Origin: CAYLLE01 sp964384485
GTDB taxonomy: Bacteria > Spirochaetota > Spirochaetia > CAYLLE01
NCBI GenBank assembly: GCA_964384485.1
Contig: CAYLLE010000001.1
Span: forward strand, 1 to 64,000
DNA: 64,000 nt
Reading direction: 5' to 3'
Below, piece by piece: positions 36,039-45,369 of the stretch. The translations under genes and the position numbers were made by a program. The number at the start of each line of letters is the position of its first letter. Position 1 is the stretch's first letter. The notes under the pieces are model-generated. The model had not been told where the DNA came from, ran no database searches, and saw only the letters and a program-made list of their open reading frames with translations.

Positions 36039-37214
36039 ATGATAAGAACAGGAATTATAGGATCGGGATTTGCTGCGGACTTTCACTTTTCATCTCTCGC
36101 TGAAGTCGCCGGTGAAGACGTCAGAATAGAAGGAGTATACTCTCCTACAAAAGAACATCGAGACGCTTTCGCTTTTGAACGGGGTATCAAAGCATTTACT
36201 TCCCTGGAATCCTTGCTGGACTCCGTAGATGTTGTGCATATATGTTCTCCCCCCCTTGCTCATGAAGAAGCAGCTGTCGCCGCGCTCCAAAGGGGTATCC
36301 ACACCATTATTGAGAAACCTTTTACGGGGTACTTTGGAACGGAGAACGATTTTAATGCCGCGGGGTTTCCCCGGGAAAAGATGAAACAGGGCGCCTTAGA
36401 GAGTGCGTCCCGGATGGTACAAGCAGAGCAGGAGAGTAAAGGTAAAATATTTTATGCCGAGAATTGGCTGTGGGCACCGGTAATCCAGCGGGAAGCGGAG
36501 ATAATCAGGAAAACAGGAGCACAGATACTCTGGATGATTGCCGAAGAAAGCCATTCCGGTTCTCACTCCCCTACTTACGGCATCTGGAGATATTCAGGGG
36601 GCGGTTCGATCATGGGTAAAGGCTGCCATCCCCTGACTACAGCTATATACTACAAATCCGTTGAAGGAACCGCGAAATCGGGTAAACCTATCAGGCCGAA
36701 GAGCGTAACCGCCCGGACCCATGATCTTACCCGGATACCGGAATTCCAGGACAAGGGATATATCCGGAAGGAGTACCAGGATGTTGAAGATTTCGGTTTA
36801 ATCCATATCGTTTTTGAGGACGGGACAATAGCCGATATATTTTCTTCAGAAATTGTTCTCGGCGGTGTTCATAACTGGATTGAGATTTTCGCGAATAATC
36901 ACCGGACCCGGTGCAATATCAATCCCACGGACGCGATGGAGACCTATAATCCCCAGGAAGAACAGTTCAGGGATATTTATGTCGTAGAAAAAATCGGTAC
37001 GAAACAGGGATGGAGCAATCCGTCTCCGGATGAAAACTGGGCAACCGGGTATATCCAGGAGATAAGGCAATTTTACAGGTCTATACGGAATAATGAATTC
37101 CCGGTGCCGTATTCCCAGTTGGCATACGATACGATAGATGTTATATATTCATCATATCTTTCTGCTGAACGGAACGGTACAGAAGTTAGTGTCGGAGACA
37201 ACGGACAAGGATAA
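36039..37214 (+). CDS. Gfo/Idh/MocA-family oxidoreductase
   Basis: NAD(P)-dependent dehydrogenase of 391 residues, cytosolic. The Rossmann region opens with IGSGFAADFHFSSL. The family signature Glu-Lys-Pro is in IIEKPFTGY (near residue 95), and the C-terminal substrate domain holds GGGSIMGKGCHPLTTAIYY with the likely catalytic His. The substrate is probably a sugar, inositol or similar polyol but cannot be read from the sequence. It heads a run of three plus-strand genes with HIT and aspartate kinase genes (18- and 41-nt gaps). Confidence 0.88.
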   Translation: MIRTGIIGSGFAADFHFSSLAEVAGEDVRIEGVYSPTKEHRDAFAFERGIKAFTSLESLLDSVDVVHICSPPLAHEEAAVAALQRGIHTIIEKPFTGYFGTENDFNAAGFPREKMKQGALESASRMVQAEQESKGKIFYAENWLWAPVIQREAEIIRKTGAQILWMIAEESHSGSHSPTYGIWRYSGGGSIMGKGCHPLTTAIYYKSVEGTAKSGKPIRPKSVTARTHDLTRIPEFQDKGYIRKEYQDVEDFGLIHIVFEDGTIADIFSSEIVLGGVHNWIEIFANNHRTRCNINPTDAMETYNPQEEQFRDIYVVEKIGTKQGWSNPSPDENWATGYIQEIRQFYRSIRNNEFPVPYSQLAYDTIDVIYSSYLSAERNGTEVSVGDNGQG

Positions 37215-37232
37215 CTATTAGGGAGCCCTAAA

Positions 37233-37574
37233 ATGGAAAAAACAATATTTGAAAAAATAATTGACGGGGAAATGGATGGGGACATCGTTTATCAGGATGA
37301 TGATGTGATGGCCATAAGAGATATACAGCCTCAGGCACCGGTTCACGTACTCGTTATACCGAAAAAGAAAATTAAAGATTTCGCTTCGTTGAAGAGTGTA
37401 GAAAAGGAATATATCGGAACATTCATGCAGAAAGTCGCCGGTGTAGCGGAAAACCTTAACCTTGAACGGGGATATCGTATCGTTTTTAACGTAGGCGAGC
37501 ATGGGCAGCAGAGCGTACTTTATCTTCATGCCCATCTATTAGGGGGCAGACAGATGGAATGGCCGCCGGGCTGA
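37233..37574 (+). CDS. HIT-family (HINT-like) nucleotide hydrolase
   Basis: A 113-residue histidine-triad protein of the Hint/PKCI branch, hydrolysing nucleoside phosphoramidates and AMP-lysine-type adducts. Signatures are IVYQDDDVMAIRDI, PVHVLVIPKKKI and the triad block QSVLYLHAHLLGGRQM. The canonical triad is H-x-H-x-H; here the first His is Tyr (YLHAH) while the nucleophilic second His and the third are kept. AGGGAG precedes the ATG. Confidence 0.92.
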   Translation: MEKTIFEKIIDGEMDGDIVYQDDDVMAIRDIQPQAPVHVLVIPKKKIKDFASLKSVEKEYIGTFMQKVAGVAENLNLERGYRIVFNVGEHGQQSVLYLHAHLLGGRQMEWPPG

Positions 37575-37615
37575 TTTTTATATAAAAACATCCTTCTGCC
37601 AAAATCGAGGAAAAA

Positions 37616-38992
37616 ATGCTTACAGTTGAGAAAATCGGCGGGACCTCCATGTCCAGGTTCGACGAAGTTCTAAAAAATATAATACTCAAAAACAATGAAT
37701 CCCTTTATAACCGGGTTATTGTAGTATCGGCATACGGCGGTGTGACAAATCTGCTTTTAGAAGACAAGCATTCGGGAAAAGGAGGCATTTATACCGCTTT
37801 TTCTAACGAACGCAACTATCGCGAATTAGTCGCAGAATTACTCGAAAAAATGAAACAGATAAACTCGGCATTCCGGGAGATCGGACTTGATATATCCAAA
37901 GCGGATTCCTTCGTTCAGGAACGGATTGAGAGGACATGCAGCTATCTCCAGAACATCTCCGAACTCATCGGCTCCGGATACGCGGATAAAAAGAACATTC
38001 TGATGGCAGCAAGGGAAATTTTGGCTTCAGCCGGTGAAGCCCATTCCGCGTTTAACACAGTAAATATCCTGAACAACAACGGGATTAATGCTCAGCTTGT
38101 AGATTTAAGCGGGTTCAATGATTCCGATTATTTAACAATCGATGAACGGATCGCCCGGTCTTTTAAGAATATTGATTTTAAAAAATCACTTCCCATCGCC
38201 ACAGGATATACAAAAGGCACCGAAGGCATTATGCGGGAATTCCAACGGGGATACACCGAAGTCACCTTTGCCAAAATAGCAGTTGAATTAGGAGCTTCCG
38301 AAGCCGTTATTCACAAAGAGTACCACTTGTGTTCCGCTGATCCTGAAATTGTGGGAGTGGAAAGAGCAATTCCGGTTGGTTATACCAATTATGATGTCGC
38401 GGATCAGCTTGCCGATATTTGGATGGAGGCGGTACATCCCAAAGTTTCTAAAGCTCTGGAACTGGCAGGAATCAATCTAAGGATCAAGAATGCGTTCGAT
38501 CCGGATCATCCGGGTACCCTTATCTCCAAAAGTTATCTTGGTAAAGCGTCGAAGGTAGAACTCGTATCCGGAAATGAATCAGTACTTGTTGTCGAAATTC
38601 ATGATCCTTCCATGGTGGGTGCCATCGGTTTTGATATGGATATCATGAGTGTCTTTGTTTCCTGCAACATTTCCTACATTATGAAAGCAACAAACGCGAA
38701 TTCCATATCCATGGTAATTCAGGATACTCCGGAGGCTCAACCCATGATCAGGGAACTAAAACGGAAATTCTTTATGGTTACCGCGAGAAAGGCTGCTATT
38801 GTCTGTATTATGGGATCAAATATCGCAAAACCGGGAATCCTCGCGAAAGCATCAAGAGTTTTGTCACAAAATAACATCAACATCGATTGTGTATCCCAGT
38901 CTCTTAGACAGGTGAATATACAATTTTTGATATCCCGCAGACATTACAAAAAAGCGATCGAACAGCTGAATCAAGTACTATGTTTAGAGTGA
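37616..38992 (+). CDS. Aspartate kinase
   Basis: Phosphorylates aspartate, the first step toward lysine, threonine, methionine and diaminopimelate. The N-terminal kinase domain starts with VEKIGGTSMSRF. FAKIAVELGASEAVIHKEYHL is a nucleotide-binding segment and TEVTFAK a substrate-binding segment. Two ACT regulatory domains occupy about 310-458 (VLVVEIHDPSMVG, VCIMGSNIAKPGIL), so amino-acid feedback is likely. A GAGG site precedes the ATG. The stop overlaps the convergent HEAT-repeat gene by 9 nt. Confidence 0.9.
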   Translation: MLTVEKIGGTSMSRFDEVLKNIILKNNESLYNRVIVVSAYGGVTNLLLEDKHSGKGGIYTAFSNERNYRELVAELLEKMKQINSAFREIGLDISKADSFVQERIERTCSYLQNISELIGSGYADKKNILMAAREILASAGEAHSAFNTVNILNNNGINAQLVDLSGFNDSDYLTIDERIARSFKNIDFKKSLPIATGYTKGTEGIMREFQRGYTEVTFAKIAVELGASEAVIHKEYHLCSADPEIVGVERAIPVGYTNYDVADQLADIWMEAVHPKVSKALELAGINLRIKNAFDPDHPGTLISKSYLGKASKVELVSGNESVLVVEIHDPSMVGAIGFDMDIMSVFVSCNISYIMKATNANSISMVIQDTPEAQPMIRELKRKFFMVTARKAAIVCIMGSNIAKPGILAKASRVLSQNNINIDCVSQSLRQVNIQFLISRRHYKKAIEQLNQVLCLE

Positions 38993-41557
38993 TTTAGCTT
39001 TAATCCGTTCCATCGCCCATTCGGTGTACTTTCTGACTCTTTTATCCGGATCCGCACGGAGCTCGTCTAATATTTTCTTACCCGAAGCAGTATTCAGTCT
39101 TTCTAATGCTTTCACCACACTTACCCGGACATCCTGGTTTGGATCCCGTGACGCCAGCACAACTCCCCTGAATGCCTGGAGGGTTCCTACTTTGGAAAGA
39201 AATTCCGCGCTTTGCCGGCGAACTTCCGGGTCTCGGTGAGACAATTTTCGAACCTCGTGTTCCACCGCTCCGGTTTTTTCCAGGATCTCGCTGAGGTAGG
39301 GTTTCAGTGAGGAGATGTCTTCCATCAGAAGGTCTTCGGCGGCGGAACTGCCGGCTGTCTCCATTCTTGAAAATACAGCGACCAGTTTTTCCCGCAAATC
39401 CGGACCGGCATCTTTAAAATGCTCGATCAAAGAAATTATTTCATTTTTTTCTCTTTTTTCTGCTAATGCTTCGATCGTACAGCCGGTTAACTCTTCATCT
39501 TCAGCTAAAAATTCAACAAGAATATTCAGTGACAGGATGTTTTCAGATAAGGACAGACCTTCCAACACAGCTTTTTTAACGATAGGTACTTCATTTTTAT
39601 CGCTGAGTATTTGCTTCATTTCTTCGAGTACTTTTTCATTCCCGAAGCTTCCGAGAGCTTTCGCGGTATTTATCCGGACCCGTTCAACCGGATCTCTCAA
39701 GCCGTCCGTCGCCTGATTCAGACTCCTGGTGTCTCCATAATCAACCAGCGACCAAACGCTGGATACTCTAACATCCGGATCCGCATCCCAAACACCCTTC
39801 CTTATATAGGGAAGGAAGTTTTTGTTTTCAGTTACCGCAAGACAGCTGATAAGAGAAGAGCGCACGGCCGCGTCATTATCCTCTAATAACTTAATCACAA
39901 CTTCTTCGTAGTCTGTTGACTTAAATTCTTTTAAGATGTTAGAAAAGATTCTTGAATCTTCCAAAGAAAGAATGTGTATATTTTCTAGAATAAACTGTAT
40001 TGTGTACCCTATGTTTAAAGCCGCAAGAATTTTTAGACCTTCCATTCGCACCCGGTGACTCAGCGCGTCTCTGGGAGATTTTACTATTCCTATTAATTGA
40101 GGAAGAGATATATGCGGAGGCAGTTTTACTATCGCCTGCCGCAGCAGAGAAAAATCGATAAAATTTTCATCCCGCAGAAAATCAAACAGGAGATCGGCAA
40201 AAATATAATCTCCGGTTTTCGGTAAATTAGGAAGCAGGATAGAAAGTATCTCTTTATTATTGCGTGATTTCCGCAATTCATCTTTCAGAATGCGGTAAGA
40301 CCGCTCACCGCCGTATTTTCTAATAATGGTAACAGTTAACAGATACGTTTCAGGATATTCGGCGACATCCATGAGCTTAAAAACCCTTTGCGCCAGCATA
40401 CTGATAAAACGTCTGTCCGGATATTTATTTAATAACCTGGCTCCAGCGGTCAGGACGTCGGCGTTATCTGTCGATTCAATTTTCTCCAGGAAATTATCAA
40501 TGCCCACACTGCATGCCGATTCCAGTAAAGCGTTTGTTCTCTCCATTGCGTCGCGGTCTCCGCGGTGAACTGCTGAGAACATCCGGGAAAGTACACCGAT
40601 GGTATCCAAAAAGTAGGCAGCATGCAGCCTCAGCTCCTGATTCTTTGATGATATAAAAGTTAATGCCGTGTTTTCATCTTCTTGAGAACCCGGTTCTAGG
40701 GTTTCAAGAAGATGCAGCGCCTGAGAATCGCTCAAATTTTGGGGATCCACATGATAAAATTCCGCGAAGTCCTCTAATAGTCTCCGCTTAGCTGAACACC
40801 GGACTTCATACACCGGATCGTCTTTAAGCCTTGCAAGCAAATATTCGGCAAACTTTTCCCGGTTCTTCGGGTTGAATTCCGTAATGATGGTTTTTCTGAC
40901 GAGTGGGTTAGAATCATGAACAAGCTCTTCTACCGACTTCTGTGAACGGGCCGAAGTATCGCCATCCTCGTGGTGAATCAATATTTTTACAGCAAAATAC
41001 CGGGCTGCCCATTCCGGATCCCCTGTCATCTCCCTGATTTCATCTATCCGGTTTGAAAAAAGTTTCAGTCCCTGTGTGCCGTCGAAATCCTCACCCTTTC
41101 CGGATATTGCAACCCGCCTGAGGATCAGGAGATCGCCATGACTTTTTAACCAGCTCAGAAACAGGGACGCCACTCTTTTTTTCCGGAGAGATAAAAGCAT
41201 CACGTAAAACAAGCCTCTTTCGGGCGCGTATGCTAACACCCGTTTAGCATCCCTTTTTCTGCCTCTTCTTTTAAGATGTTCAATCCAGACATGAGGAAGC
41301 CGGAAGAATTTAATTAGATCCGCTTCACTTTTCTTGTTCAGTTTGATGATATACCGGGAGTGCCTCCGGATTGTTGTCTCCGAAAGAGTATCAAGAACGT
41401 CACACTCCGTTTTTTCGGTATCAGCGGCTTGTTTTATCCGGTACCGGTTAGTCAACATTATAACAAAAAAGAAAACAGCGACGCCTAGTACAACCGTACC
41501 GGCAGCTATAAAAACCCATATCGATAATACTTCAAAAAAAAGGACTACATTATCCAT
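38984..41557 (-). CDS. Membrane-anchored HEAT-repeat protein
   Basis: A protein of 857 residues. An N-terminal transmembrane helix (about 8-34, WVFIAAGTVVLGVAVFFFVIM) is followed by a long cytosolic array of HEAT/armadillo-like helical repeats, with recurring D-P-D-x-R-V-x and LGSFGNEKVLEEM units. Such solenoids act as protein-binding scaffolds. I start at ATG 41557 because AGGAGG sits 9 nt upstream; two earlier in-frame ATGs overlap that site. The upstream gene, 21 nt away, encodes a GAF/PAS adenylate cyclase, so the pair may form one signalling unit. Confidence 0.82.
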   Translation of the reverse strand: MDNVVLFFEVLSIWVFIAAGTVVLGVAVFFFVIMLTNRYRIKQAADTEKTECDVLDTLSETTIRRHSRYIIKLNKKSEADLIKFFRLPHVWIEHLKRRGRKRDAKRVLAYAPERGLFYVMLLSLRKKRVASLFLSWLKSHGDLLILRRVAISGKGEDFDGTQGLKLFSNRIDEIREMTGDPEWAARYFAVKILIHHEDGDTSARSQKSVEELVHDSNPLVRKTIITEFNPKNREKFAEYLLARLKDDPVYEVRCSAKRRLLEDFAEFYHVDPQNLSDSQALHLLETLEPGSQEDENTALTFISSKNQELRLHAAYFLDTIGVLSRMFSAVHRGDRDAMERTNALLESACSVGIDNFLEKIESTDNADVLTAGARLLNKYPDRRFISMLAQRVFKLMDVAEYPETYLLTVTIIRKYGGERSYRILKDELRKSRNNKEILSILLPNLPKTGDYIFADLLFDFLRDENFIDFSLLRQAIVKLPPHISLPQLIGIVKSPRDALSHRVRMEGLKILAALNIGYTIQFILENIHILSLEDSRIFSNILKEFKSTDYEEVVIKLLEDNDAAVRSSLISCLAVTENKNFLPYIRKGVWDADPDVRVSSVWSLVDYGDTRSLNQATDGLRDPVERVRINTAKALGSFGNEKVLEEMKQILSDKNEVPIVKKAVLEGLSLSENILSLNILVEFLAEDEELTGCTIEALAEKREKNEIISLIEHFKDAGPDLREKLVAVFSRMETAGSSAAEDLLMEDISSLKPYLSEILEKTGAVEHEVRKLSHRDPEVRRQSAEFLSKVGTLQAFRGVVLASRDPNQDVRVSVVKALERLNTASGKKILDELRADPDKRVRKYTEWAMERIKAKSL

Positions 41558-41578
41558 GACTGACATCCTCCTCATTTT

Positions 41579-43141
41579 TTACTTCAGCTTAAGCACTTTA
41601 TACACCGGAATCGGTTCGGATTTTCCCTTCACCGAAACCGCTTTTAATTTTTTTAGGGAAAATTTATCAGCAACGAAATCAGCAGTGTTTTGCGTGATAA
41701 TAATCTCTCCGGCTTCCGCGATCCCTTCAAGACGGGCAGCCACATTCACGGTATCACCAATGATGGAGTAGTCCATCCTTCGGCTGCTCCCTAAATTTCC
41801 CGCGACTAACGGCCCCGAATGCATACCGATACCGATCTTCAATTTCGAAGCATCACCGGTAAAAAACTTCCGGTCCTTAGCCGCAACCATCTGCTGAATC
41901 TCGTAAGCACACGTTACCGCGTACAGCGCGTCCTGCTGTTCCGACATCAGAGGTACACCCCACGCAGCCATTATACAGTCACCGATAAATTTATCGATAT
42001 ACCCCCGGTTCTTTATTATGACTTCCACCGCTTCGCTGAAATATTCGTTCAGCACTTCAATTATATACTCGGGTTCCTTACCCTCCGAAAAGGAAGTATA
42101 CCCCCTTATATCGGCAAAAAATACCGTAGCAGTTTTTTTTGCTCCGCCGGGACGCACCAGTTCGGGTTTCTCCATCAGATTATGAACTACTTCCTGAGAC
42201 AAATATCTGGAAAACATGTCCTTTATGACACGCCGTTCCTCCACCGCGATATTGACCCGGTTTTTAAGTTCCCGCTCTCTCGTCTGATCGGTAAACAGAA
42301 GAATAACTCCTTCATCTTTCCCTCTTTTCCCGCGGAGCGGAGATAGATTTAGAGAAAAATCTATCTCTCCCCCCTCCGATTTAAGAATCCCCTCAAGTCC
42401 TAATATCTCCGTATTCTCCCTGCGGGCTTTATCTACCGCGTTATAGACTTTCCTAGACAGGGCCTTTCCTAAAACCTCGGGAAACTGTTTCCCCAGAGTT
42501 TCTTTCCCGATTCCCATTTTGACAGCCGCGGCGGAATTGGCATAGCGGATTGTGTTGTCGGCATCCAGAGTTACTAGAAAGTTGGTCATCGAAGTAAATA
42601 TATTTTCCTGGTATCGCTCAAGTTCTTCAGTGTACCGGAGCTGTTCCCTGAGATCGGCATACAGGCTCGCGTTATGAAGCATCCCGGCGGCAAGAGCGGT
42701 GAATGAATTCAGGAATTCAAATTTCACTCTATCGTAAAAGTCTTCATACCGGGAGTTTAACAGCAGGATTCCTAGATATACCTGATGAGAAAAAACAGGC
42801 AGGGCGATTCCGCTGTTCATCTGATGATTTAAGAAGATATCCGTGAAGAATGAATCTTTCCGGGAAAGTAAAACTATTGACTCACGGCATTCCTTTAAAA
42901 AATCAACCAGGCCGTTACGGGGAGGAAATGTCCGGGGCAGATCAAATCTTCCTCTGCGGTATACAAGATTAAGAGGACTGTTGGGAGCACTGGGATCTTC
43001 AAACGCGTAAAAGCAGGCGATATCAGATTTAGTAACATCGAGAGACTGCTCGACCAGGACAGATATAATAGATTTACTATCCAGGTTATCTGACAACAGA
43101 GATCCGGCACGGACAAGATCGTCCATAACTTCTACGGGCAT
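41579..43141 (-). CDS. GAF-PAS class III adenylate/guanylate cyclase
   Basis: A cytosolic sensor cyclase of 520 residues. A GAF domain spans about 20-175, a PAS domain about 185-305, and the catalytic domain about 330-520. The metal-binding Asp is in VFFADIRGYTSFSE, the second metal region is FIGDCIMAAWG, and GIGMHSGPLVAGNLGSSRRMD and DTVNVAARLEGIA complete the site. This is a standard homodimeric active site. A TATAAT (43159-43164) precedes it, and GGAG sits 5 nt before ATG 43141; the in-frame GTG 6 nt earlier is less likely. It is co-transcribed with the HEAT-repeat gene. Confidence 0.9.
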   Translation of the reverse strand: MPVEVMDDLVRAGSLLSDNLDSKSIISVLVEQSLDVTKSDIACFYAFEDPSAPNSPLNLVYRRGRFDLPRTFPPRNGLVDFLKECRESIVLLSRKDSFFTDIFLNHQMNSGIALPVFSHQVYLGILLLNSRYEDFYDRVKFEFLNSFTALAAGMLHNASLYADLREQLRYTEELERYQENIFTSMTNFLVTLDADNTIRYANSAAAVKMGIGKETLGKQFPEVLGKALSRKVYNAVDKARRENTEILGLEGILKSEGGEIDFSLNLSPLRGKRGKDEGVILLFTDQTRERELKNRVNIAVEERRVIKDMFSRYLSQEVVHNLMEKPELVRPGGAKKTATVFFADIRGYTSFSEGKEPEYIIEVLNEYFSEAVEVIIKNRGYIDKFIGDCIMAAWGVPLMSEQQDALYAVTCAYEIQQMVAAKDRKFFTGDASKLKIGIGMHSGPLVAGNLGSSRRMDYSIIGDTVNVAARLEGIAEAGEIIITQNTADFVADKFSLKKLKAVSVKGKSEPIPVYKVLKLK

Positions 43142-43158
43142 AACCACTCCATCTCTTA

Positions 43159-43164
43159 ATTATA
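43159..43164 (-). promoter_or_regulatory. -10 of the GAF-PAS cyclase gene
   Basis: Perfect TATAAT on the minus strand, 17 nt before the ATG. The -35 is weak. Confidence 0.4.
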
Positions 43165-43284
43165 GTTTATTATCACTATAATGGAAGGGACGACAACTGA
43201 ACAGTCAGAGTAGAAAAAACGCCGGCTCCACCTTCCGCTAAGCAGTATTTATTAATTTACCGATACTGTAAGTGGAGGGGAGAA

Positions 43285-43500
43285 ATGAAAGTATTCCATA
43301 TCAATAAACTGGATGGGATAGAAATTAGAATCGAGGTACTTCGCGAGGACGAGAACGGTTTTGATATTATTCTATCTTCAACCGCGGGAAACATGACACA
43401 GGAGTCTCATGAACATATCCCCCGTTACCTGCTTGAAGAAGGAATTATCTCGGGGATGATCAGTGAATCGGGAAATTACTCGTCTCCCGCCCCGCTGTGA
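43285..43500 (+). CDS. Small protein of unknown function (71 aa)
   Basis: I do not recognise it. It begins MKVFHINKLDGIEIRIEV and is mixed alpha/beta with an acidic central part. No signal peptide or membrane segment is present. A strong ribosome site (GGAGGGGAG) lies just before the ATG. The 3' end overlaps the convergent solute-binding protein gene by 25 nt. The ribosome site is the main reason to think it real. Confidence 0.6.
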   Translation: MKVFHINKLDGIEIRIEVLREDENGFDIILSSTAGNMTQESHEHIPRYLLEEGIISGMISESGNYSSPAPL

Positions 43501-45023
43501 CCATCCATCTGCTCCTGAAGCACGGTTTGTATAATCGCGATAACCTTTCCCGCGGATTCTTCGAACTGATCCCATCGATACCGAAAATCCTCAGAAGAGG
43601 CAAACAGTTTCAAATACATATTTTCATATAATTCATCCCTGAACAATGCAATCTCTTTTTCCACAGGCGAAAGGCTGAATTCCGTCAGGTCAAGTACATC
43701 CTCCGGGCCGTTCCAGTATTCATCTAGAAAATTCCGTATTATGGCATTCAGATTGCCGGGCCATCTGGAATTTTCCCGCCATAACGAAAAATCGGTGGAA
43801 AACATCAGGAGGGGATTCCGCCAATAGGCTCCGGAGGGATACCGGCTGTCGGGAAGAAACTCCATATCACCATCTTCCTTCAGTTCCCAATCCAAACCGG
43901 TAATTCCGTACTGGATCAGATCGAAATATTCCCGTTCCTGCAGCGTCGCAAGAAAATCAACAACCCGGTCAGTTTGTTTAGTATTCCCTAAGTAGAAATG
44001 ATTTAGCCCATCCACCGTATAAGCAGGTGTACCCCCGTTTTTATCGTAAATGAACTCATATTCACTCAGGTTGGAAACGGCTCCCTGGGTGTAAAAAGGA
44101 TCCATCAAAAAAGAATTTGCTGAAACTTTGAACGCGAACCACTCATCTGCTGTTTTGACGTCAAAGTTCATATATCCGTAAAGCGGACCGTTTCTAGGAG
44201 GTTTTCCGAAGTAGTATCCCTCTTCGTACAGCCGAATGGCACGTAAAAAGAATGACTGGATTTCATTATCCATCTCGTCAAAAAGTGAATATATTTTCGG
44301 ATCATTTTCTTTTAAGAACAGGACCATTGAATTATTCAGGAAAGGTAAAGGCCGCCAGCCCTTTTCAATATATAAAAGATCCCGCAGCAACGAAGGCGGC
44401 GAGGCCCCGTCTTCCCGGATCAGGTTTTTTCTTCCGGCAATACGGGAATACTCTATCGCTTCACGTTCCAACGCCGCAAAAGTCGTTAGCGGATATTCCG
44501 AGACAGCCCGCCTCTTTTCGCTGTCAACGACCCACACATCAGGGCCGACAAAAGTCCTGAACGGGATGCCGTAGGAAACACCGTCAACAACTGCTTCATC
44601 CCAGTGCCTTTCCTTGAAAGAAAAATAAAATTGGGGAAAAATCTGTTTGATATACTCCACAGGTACAATCATTTCTTCTTCCGCCATTATTTCAACGGCA
44701 TTCCTGGAGGGCGGAAATATGAGGTCGGGGGTATCCCCCGCGTTTACCTTTTTTTCCAACGCGCTGATAAACTCGTTGGTATTCCAGGGCCCGACACTGT
44801 ATTCTAGCGTTACATTCGTCATTTCTCTAATGCGGTCCACAACCCGGTTGATTGACTCTATATTCGATTCCAAAAGCGTTGCTGTCCGGCGGGTAAATAA
44901 TGTGACGGTAAGAGGATCAGGAACAGTGTCCTTTGTTACGGCATATGGATCTTTTTCACTGTTACTGCACCCGGATAAAAATAAAAAAACTCCCAGGACC
45001 AAGAGGAGATATCTATGCAACAT
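43476..45023 (-). CDS. Family 1-like extracellular solute-binding lipoprotein (orphan)
   Basis: A substrate-binding lipoprotein of 515 residues. The signal peptide ends in LFLSGC (C19 by the chosen start), then acidic Ser-rich residues. The N-terminal lobe has the family-1 pattern (PLTVTLFTRRTATLLES, later AGDTPDLIFPPSRNAVEIM). Relatives bind sugars or other small solutes for ABC importers. No permease or ATPase gene is adjacent, so partner components lie elsewhere or it acts as a sensor input. I chose ATG 45023; the longer in-frame TTG start would destroy the signal peptide. A small gene ends 17 nt upstream, and its stop codon forms part of an AGGAG site. Confidence 0.8.
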   Translation of the reverse strand: MLHRYLLLVLGVFLFLSGCSNSEKDPYAVTKDTVPDPLTVTLFTRRTATLLESNIESINRVVDRIREMTNVTLEYSVGPWNTNEFISALEKKVNAGDTPDLIFPPSRNAVEIMAEEEMIVPVEYIKQIFPQFYFSFKERHWDEAVVDGVSYGIPFRTFVGPDVWVVDSEKRRAVSEYPLTTFAALEREAIEYSRIAGRKNLIREDGASPPSLLRDLLYIEKGWRPLPFLNNSMVLFLKENDPKIYSLFDEMDNEIQSFFLRAIRLYEEGYYFGKPPRNGPLYGYMNFDVKTADEWFAFKVSANSFLMDPFYTQGAVSNLSEYEFIYDKNGGTPAYTVDGLNHFYLGNTKQTDRVVDFLATLQEREYFDLIQYGITGLDWELKEDGDMEFLPDSRYPSGAYWRNPLLMFSTDFSLWRENSRWPGNLNAIIRNFLDEYWNGPEDVLDLTEFSLSPVEKEIALFRDELYENMYLKLFASSEDFRYRWDQFEESAGKVIAIIQTVLQEQMDGHSGAGDE

Positions 45024-45040
45024 ACGTATAATCGGTACTC

Positions 45041-45211
45041 CTAATCCTGCCAATAAATATAGTTCATATTTGTCTGAAGAGTCCGTGTCATATTATTGTC
45101 GTCCTGATATTCGATAATTACGTAGCCTTCTTTATGGGTGATGGTAATAAGGCTTTGAATGGAATGAATCATCCTGCCTTGATTATCATATATATTAATC
45201 TTTCCTTTCAT
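45041..45211 (-). CDS. Small protein upstream of the solute-binding lipoprotein (56 aa)
   Basis: I do not recognise this protein. It runs MKGKINIYDNQGRMIHSI and then alternating hydrophobic strands (YVIIEYQDDN), ending in NYIYWQD, like a small all-beta domain. I chose ATG 45211 because a promoter (TTGATT-18-TATACT) ends 8 nt before it; a TTG at 45259 is the only other in-frame start. It forms a two-gene unit with the lipoprotein gene. Confidence 0.55.
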   Translation of the reverse strand: MKGKINIYDNQGRMIHSIQSLITITHKEGYVIIEYQDDNNMTRTLQTNMNYIYWQD

Positions 45212-45219
45212 ATCCGAAA

Positions 45220-45249
45220 AGTATAAATGAAGATGCCTTCCGGAATCAA
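45220..45249 (-). promoter_or_regulatory. Promoter of the 56-aa protein/lipoprotein unit
   Basis: On the minus strand: TTGATT (45244-45249), 18-nt spacer, TATACT (45220-45225), then 8 nt to the ATG, a nearly leaderless arrangement. Confidence 0.5.
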
Positions 45250-45369
45250 GCAGTATCAATTATGGAAAGCATAAATTCAAAAGATTTTCACAAAATCGGG
45301 CGGGGGAGCTGTGTTTATTGACCCGCATCTATATTAAATTTATCTTTAAGAGACCCCGGGAGGTGGTAC

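Noticed and set aside
37486..37574. Missing first His of the HIT triad as a sign of inactivity
   Set aside because: The nucleophilic second His and the third His are kept, and variation at the first position alone does not show loss of activity.
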